Positions 58,304 through 64,000 of a DNA stretch of 64,000 nt are shown one piece after another. The notes under the pieces were generated by a model that worked only from the letters and a program-made list of their open reading frames with translations, searched no databases and had not been told where the DNA came from. Every line of letters starts with the position of its first letter. Position 1 is the stretch's first letter. The DNA lies in contig CM059972.1 in assembly GCA_030490835.1 (NCBI GenBank), forward strand, positions 36,807,452-36,871,451, given 5' to 3'. This stretch comes from Annona cherimola (taxonomy: Eukaryota; Streptophyta; Magnoliopsida; Magnoliales; Annonaceae). A program made the translations under genes and the position numbers.

Positions 58304-60848
58304 TGTGGCGCCCCGAACCAAGGTGCCTAGAAGCCTTACTCCGAGACCGTTTTTTATTGGTAAACGTGAATCGAGATTGTTGCCCTGATCACACGGCAGG
58401 ATTTTATATATATATCATCAATGCATGGAAAATTTTCATATTCATTCAACATGAAATATATTTCACATATGACAATTATCATCATTGAAAAGATATTCTT
58501 TCCATCTCAAAATTATCATCATTGTCTTTACATGAAAATTTCCATATATAACATTTATATCAAAATCTACATATATTTTGCATGCTGCCTTCATCATCAT
58601 TTCCTGTCTATTGAAAAAGCATGGATGAGTAATAATACTCAGTCAGCAAGTCATACATAATTTTTCAATCATTTCATGCATTTCATAAAATGCAAATGCA
58701 ATGCATTCATAGCATTCGTGACATTCCTTTAGATGCGACGCTAACTAGGCGCCCATCCCATATATGCTCCCATCTTAGGGAGGTCGCCGCCGGCCTGAGC
58801 CTATATAAGCGACTTGGCAATAGTGAGGGGGACATCCAGTCCGCTTACTACCTCGACTATGACCTATTAATCGTGCACATGCTCATATATATACACATGA
58901 CAGCATGACATTTGTAAATCATAAACAATTTCATAAAAAGCATTTAATAAATAATTTATCAAACATATTTCAGTTCATGTAAAGCAATTATAGGTATGGC
59001 CAACCTTAAATAAATTTCATAAAGCAATTCACAAACAATTTCAAGCATTTTGGAAATAATTTACAAAACATATAACTTGCTTACCTCCTCAGTTGGTGTC
59101 CTCGACTTTTTCTTTTCCTTTTTCTATTCAAGGAAAAAGCATATTTCATTTCTTCTATTCAAGTTGCTTCTCATGCATGCTTTATAATATTTGGGCATTA
59201 TTTCTTTATACGAATATTTTTATCCATAGGTTCTTCAAAATTTCCATTCTTGTATTTAAATATTAATTTCAAATTTTCTCCAAAATCACGTTGTTTACTG
59301 TTTATGGTTACTATAGCAAATCACTGCAGCAGATTACTGTAGCAATTACTATTCATCCGAGGTTACTGTTCACAGCAACGTGGGTTACTGTTCATGGGTT
59401 CCAAAAATTGACATTTTTTAAAAAAATGAAAAATACCATAATGTAGCTTATGCTTAGTATGTCATGGGAAAATTCATAAATTTTGAATTTATCATCATTT
59501 ACTTGGCTAAATAAAGCACTTTCTCCATATACTAAAAATCAATATAAATTCACTTAAGCATAATCCTTATTTTCAAAACTTATGAAATTAATATATCATT
59601 ATTCCAACATCGTATTTATCATATTCATATATCCCTAATCATCACTTATAAATTTTGGAGCATTATTTACACATATCATATGCTATCTTCCTGAATGCTC
59701 TATCTTTGCTCCAAATTTTTCATGTTTTGGCATAATTCCGATTAAGCATTATAACTATACTTATTTTCTCATGCTTAGAAATTATCTAAGTATGGTTTTA
59801 CCCTACTTAAGATCCAAAAGAAATTTGGGTAGAAATCACTTACCCGAAGTGGAGATATCCCTCTTTTTCTCACACTTTCTCTCTCTAACTTCCTCCTTTT
59901 CTTCCTTGGACGTGTGGGGGTTTGGGGAGCTTGGGTTTGCTCAAGTGGAGCTGGGAGAAATGATGCCTTGGACGTCCACCCCTTGGCCCTATTTATAGGG
60001 TTGAATTTTTCATGAAATTGGATTTTACCCCCCTTGCTTGAGGTATTAAATTATAAAATGTATTTTTTCCAATTTTAAAAGATGCATTGAGCCAAGAGCA
60101 GCCTCCCTAGGCCAGCTCATGCCCCCCCTATGCTGTCCAATTTTATTTATTATTTTTTTGATTTTTTAAATTAATTAATTTAATCTAATTAAATCCTAGC
60201 CGTTGGTTTAAGATGATGATGATCATGGACCATTGATTTTGGTCAATTTTCCAACCAACCCCCTGCCACGCCCCTGCTGCAGCTGCTTTTTATTTAATTT
60301 TTAAATTTTTTTAATTATTTATTTTAATAAAAAGTCAAAAGTAACATCAATTGAAAAGTTAATTTACTTTTTGATCTTCATTTGACGTTTCATCTTGACC
60401 CTTGATTTGTGATTTTCATCTTATCTTAACCCATTCATCATGTTCATCATGAATTTTTAACCACCCATAAAAAATTTCATCTAAATTCGATGTCTGGATT
60501 GCAAATTATGAATTTTTCTTTATTTTTCCACAAAAATCCAAAATTGGATTAAAATATCAAAAAGAATTGTTATTTCATCCTATAGTGATTAAATCTCCTT
60601 TTCGTCTTTTTATGATTGAGTTTATCCAAGTGATTAACTCTTAATCACGTGTCTTAATCCCCAGTTACTATTCACATGCACTATTCACATGCACTATTCA
60701 CGTGGGTTAAATTCTTAATTGCATTATTTTAATCTCCAATACACATATCCACAAATATAATCCATGAATTTTCATTTATCATAAAAATAATTACAAAGAA
60801 TCTAGGGTTTACAACCCGAAATGACGTGTATATGGTCCGAGTTTCACA
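58304..60848 (-). repeat. A2: solo LTR of the element A family
   Basis: 2545 bp, plus-strand ends TGTGGCGCCCCGAACC and CGAGTTTCACA, flanked by CTTGT (58299-58303 and 60849-60853). It matches LTR A1 throughout. L's RT continues on both sides, so no internal region is left. GGACGTCC is at 59970-59977. Small ORFs inside are not genes. Confidence 0.93.
59990..59997 (-). promoter_or_regulatory. TATA box of LTR A2
   Basis: TATAAATA on the minus strand, with GGACGTCC 20 bp downstream (59970-59977). Same arrangement as in A1. Confidence 0.6.
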
Positions 60849-60943
60849 CTTGTTGAGCTTATGATAGTCCATACACACTCTCCACCCGATTATTATGAGA
60901 AAAGGAATGAGTTCAGTGTGCTTATTTTTTATAATAATCATAC
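60849..60943 (-). pseudogene. L pol: RT middle piece
   Basis: Minus reading IIIKNKHTELIPFLIIIGWR, then VCMDYHKLNK, the template-grip block of Athila RT (compare C at 15280-15350). Bounded by the target copies of A2 (CTTGT) and M (CATAC). Confidence 0.85.
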
Positions 60944-62409
60944 TGATAATTCTAAAAATTTTCATTTAATTTCATGTTAAATTCACACAAGTAAATATTA
61001 AAATGTTAATTAGATGCATGTTTTAAGTGAAGTTTTATGAAAATCATATTTTTGATAACATCTTTAATTTTGCTATAAAACGGGTCATTTTGCAACATTC
61101 TTAAAAATATAAAATTATGACTTGATCCCCTAGAAAATTTTAACGTTGAAATGTGTATTAGCTTATTAATATAATTTGGGCAAATTTATGAAATCGTTTA
61201 ATTAGAAAAATCGTAAATATATAACTATAATTATATTTTAAAATATGGGGAACAAAGTAAATTACTATATTTGGATAAAAAAAATGAAAACTAAGATGGT
61301 ATATGATATTATTGAAATTATTTCTCAAAGAATTATTATTTAAATTTGTAATATGCTTCACGAGTACAGGAGACCGTGCACCACCAGGGCACCTGTTACA
61401 TTGCTCCATCTTCCCCATCCATTTTCCCCAAATCGACTTCCACACCTGCCCTTCTTCTCCAAATTTGTCCGTTTGTAGTGCAATAAACCAAATTAGCAAC
61501 TGCCCGTGGTGTGACCAGATTTTGTGCAGTCGAACAACCTTCTCCATCAAATCTAGCAGCCATGAAGAAGCAACTTCCAAGCTGCCGAACCGATCACGGA
61601 TGCAAATCTCGGACAAGCAGCCATTGCTACCCATCTTCTTTGTCCGGCACGCCAACAAAACTTCCATATTCGTCCAGCCATAGCCATATTAACAACCCAG
61701 CAACCAACGCCCCTTCTCTGTTTCACTTGCTACAAGTAGCAGCAGCTTGATTCCAGCCGTCCGGCAACCTTTTTCCAAGCCTCTGTTCAGCACCAAAAAT
61801 CGGCAACAACCATCCATCACCGAAATCGAAAGGAAGCAACTCTCTTCCTCAAATAATAGATGTCGTCAAACAAGATTCCAGCCCCTTTCAAATTCGTCGC
61901 CAAGGCAACCTTGCTCCCATACCCATCAGCTCGTCTATCTAACAGCCAAAGCCCCCTTTTAATTTCAGAAATCAACGGCAACCCACAGTAGCCCCGCATC
62001 TTCCCCCGCACCCAAACTTGATATCATTGCTTCAGTGAACCAGCAAACCGAGGCAAACTTGGATCCACAGCAAGCAAAATCAAGACACGATTCAACCATT
62101 GATTCCAAGATGAAGTCCCTGATTCTCGGCCCTAGAAAATTCAAGAAATAATGGCAGCCCTTCTAAGCGCCTGTTCAACACGAGCTCATCATCGAGCAAC
62201 AAAAATGGACGAAAGCCTTTTCCACGCCATTCAGCAAACCAGCAGCCATGGAAAAATCCAAAACACCACGGAAATCAAGCCGATGTCCTAGCCAAGAAAA
62301 GCAGAATGGACAGTGAAGAAGGCAAGACAACGGCGAAAATAGCTAAAACAAGTGATCAAGTGGGAATCCCACATCGGATTCCACGTTGGTCGTTGGGTCC
62401 CTCACACAC

Positions 62410-62421
62410 CTATAAAAGGGG
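62410..62421 (+). promoter_or_regulatory. TATA box of LTR M
   Basis: CTATAAAAGGGG, a strong plant TATA match, about 800 bp before the LTR end. It supports the plus orientation of M. Confidence 0.65.
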
Positions 62422-62779
62422 CCTTCCACTCATCCCAAGAGACCCCAATCACCAAGCAATTCTCTCCCTTGGGTGGGACCCATTTTGTGGGACCCCTAGC
62501 AAGGAGGTGGGGCCAAGCAATAAAATTTTCATTACGTGGAGATTTGCTCTTCATATTTGGGTGATGTAAATTTTATTTTGTTGCTTTATGGTTTGTAGTG
62601 CTTCATAGTTGTTAAATTTTAATTTGTAATTTTAAGATTAGATTTACTGCTTTATTTTCTGCTTTGTAATTTTTAGATTAAATTTAATATAATTCTCTTT
62701 CCTATTTTAATAATTGAATTTCATAGCTTTAATTGCTTTCTTAGAATAACTTTAATTCAGTTGTTAGTGAATTATAATT

Positions 62780-63060
62780 TCTTTTATTTTAGCTTTTTGT
62801 CTCACTTTCTTTCCAACTCTTCTAATCTTTTCTCTTTCTTCTTTTTCTCCAATTTCTTCTATTTTCTTTTTTTTCTCTCTCTAACGTCTTTCTCTCTCTT
62901 CTCTTTCTCTCTTCTCTCTTTCTCTCTCTAATTTCTTCTATTTTCTTCTTTCTTCTCTCTCTCTCTAACGTCTCTCTCTCCTCTCTCTTATTCCTCTAAT
63001 TTCTTTCCTTTTTCTCTGACTTCTTTCTCTCTCTTCTCTATATCTTCTCTTTCTCTTAAA
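62780..63060 (+). repeat. Pyrimidine tract in LTR M
   Basis: About 280 bp of nearly pure C/T on the plus strand. TCTCTCTCTAACGTC-like and TCTAATTTCTTC-like words recur, suggesting small tandem duplications on top of (CT)n. Confidence 0.9.
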
Positions 63061-63221
63061 AACAATTCAAAACTACATCGCCTCTCTGTGGATTCGACCC
63101 GACTCACCGTTATTCTACACTATCACTCGTATAGTGGTAGCTTTAATGTGTTTCGGTTAATTTTAATTAAACTGGTGATCACAGTGCTCTTAACGACAAG
63201 CACTTGGTGCGCATCACATAC

Positions 63222-63534
63222 CTCCTTTCTTTGGCACGCATTGACAAGATTAACCCATGATCTATCTCAGATCAAGTAGATGACATCTAGTTTAAGCCAC
63301 TTTAGAATCTCTTTCTGTATGATTTCCTTCATTATTAGAACAACTGCTGTTTTATTAATGCTTTATGGCATTCCAGCAAAATTTTGTGCATGCAAAAGAA
63401 TGGGTTGATTCCTCTAATATCTGCTATAGTCCAACCAATCACCTTCTAGTACTCCCTCAGAGCGTAGAGTAGTTTCCCTTCATACTCGAATGTAAGTGAA
63501 GCAAAAATAAGAACAGGAAGAGTAGTATCAGAAC
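63222..63534 (-). pseudogene. L pol: RT N-terminal part
   Basis: Minus reading LIFASLTFEYEGKLLYALRE, KVIGWTIADIRGINPFFCMH, then MKEIIQKEILKWLKLDVIYL and a degenerate PKKGG block at the M junction. It aligns with C 14958-15260. CATAC (63217-63221) is M's right target copy. Confidence 0.85.
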
Positions 63535-64000
63535 TTAAATAAGATAACACAAATGTTTAGAAAAAGATTTAAGCTTTAATTTTAATGGTTCTACTATTGA
63601 AGGCTTAGGCGGTTGAAATATCTTAGGATCAATCTCTAGTCTTTCAAAGATAGCTTTTATTCTTGGGATCTTTGGCATATGATTAAGAGACTTTGTAATC
63701 TTGATGAATTCATCTTCTTCTCTATCTATTAAACCTAAAAGAGAAGTTTCAAGTGTATCAATTATAAAATTTTGAAAAAGATTCACCTTTGGAGCTTTGG
63801 CTACCACAAAAATTAAACAAAAATTAAAAGCATTCTTTAGAATCATCTGCAAACTTCATTACCTTAAACATATTGAAGGTGATCTTCTCATGTTACAATT
63901 GCATTGTCAATTCTTCTTTTTCTATATCAATGACAACACACATTGTCAACAAAAATGGTTGTCGAAGAATAATTGAGACATCACGATCCTCCTCATAGTC
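63535..64000 (-). pseudogene. L pol: protease C-terminus and linker
   Basis: At the right edge the minus strand reads DYEEDRDVSIILRQPF, then VVIDIEKEELTMQ, matching the end of C's protease. The linker 63535-63852 is open for 105 codons and holds DTLETSLLGLIDREEDEFIK, FERLEIDPK and PPKPSIVEPLKLKLK, the Athila spacer before RT (C: SIEEPP). The catalytic part of protease is outside the window. Confidence 0.82.

Larger units (their letters stand above)
60944..63216 (+). repeat. M: solo LTR of unassigned Ty3-like family
   Basis: 2273 bp, TGATAATTCTAAAAATTTTC to TTGGTGCGCATCA, flanked by CATAC (60939-60943 and 63217-63221). L's RT resumes on both sides. Three zones: 400 bp AT-rich, about 1 kb of C-rich, GC-richer text (61340-62400), then TATA, R-like text, and a pyrimidine tract. 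The end block GGATTCGACCCGACTC...GTGATCACAGTG...AACGACAAG is common near the ends of plant Athila/Tat-type LTRs; lineage uncertain. ORFs inside are not supported. Confidence 0.82.
55771..64000 (-). mobile_element. Element L: Athila-like pol, host of solo LTRs A2 and M
   Basis: Minus-strand pieces in order from right to left: protease and linker (64000-63535), RT (63534-63222, 60943-60849, 58298-57901), RNase H, integrase, and the first bases of the 3' non-coding region, which match C. Gag and 5' LTR are beyond the right edge. The 3' LTR is missing because L breaks off at 55771 against I. Heavily decayed, more than C. Confidence 0.85.

Noticed and set aside
61158..61683. Overlapping long ORFs (169 and 126 codons) as a host gene
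   Set aside because: Both lie within solo LTR M, on opposite strands, in C-rich low-complexity text; nothing resembles a known protein. TATA and target duplications show an LTR.
63088..63105. GGATTCGACCC as a tRNA or SINE B box
   Set aside because: No A box at the right distance and no cloverleaf; the string is a common part of LTR ends in plant Ty3 elements.

Overview
The window is nuclear DNA of a flowering plant, apparently pure retrotransposon heterochromatin. I found no host gene, tRNA or rRNA gene. Almost every base can be placed in a stack of nested LTR retrotransposons: a chromodomain-bearing Ty3/gypsy family (Tekay/Del-like chromoviruses; primer site for initiator tRNA-Met), Athila-like Ty3/gypsy elements (primer site for tRNA-Asp), one Ty1/copia element of SIRE/Maximus type, and two LTRs of unassigned type. 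Lineage names rest on protein motifs, primer sites and polypurine tracts read by eye; species cannot be told.

Layout. Positions 1-6186 are the 5' part of chromovirus A (minus strand: integrase N-terminus, RNase H, RT, protease, gag, primer site, 2.5 kb 5' LTR). A sits in the gag of chromovirus B (plus strand, 6187-26719), whose protease, RT, RNase H, integrase and chromodomain run to 9974 and whose 3' LTR is split three ways (10028-10647, 20754-22037, 25990-26719). One splitter is C, a structurally complete 10.1 kb Athila-like element (10648-20748, TSD CTAGA). The other is D, a 3.95 kb solo LTR of B's own family (22038-25989).

B itself lies in chromovirus E (minus strand), whose pieces run from 26720 to 48288: RNase H, then solo LTR G (27452-33347, containing SIRE-like element F and a 100-N gap), RT and protease, solo LTR H (34619-40237, 5.6 kb), gag, and a leader region cut by solo LTRs J (42000-46133) and K (46385-48103). 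Chromovirus I (plus, 48289-55770: LTR, primer site, leader ORF, gag, protease, part of RT) is inserted in E's leader and is cut off abruptly at 55770 against L, an Athila-like pol (minus, 55771 to the right edge). L carries solo LTRs A2 (58304-60848) and M (60944-63216).

How it works together. Seven solo LTRs (D, G, H, J, K, A2, M) have recognisable 5 bp target duplications, while only C is complete inside the window. Insertion into other elements, followed by LTR-LTR recombination, has been the dominant process. All polyproteins are decayed; many stops read as C-to-T or G-to-A changes, as expected of methylated DNA.

The points most worth a second look are: (1) a leader ORF between primer site and gag in E and I, absent from A, with a conserved tryptophan-rich core and an acidic tail; (2) arrays of short perfect hairpins at a fixed position in the chromovirus LTRs, with paired changes in the two arms, expanded to nine units in H; (3) a GGACGTCC palindrome just downstream of the TATA box in several LTRs; (4) a GGCGCC palindrome cluster in the C LTR that repeats the start of the primer site.
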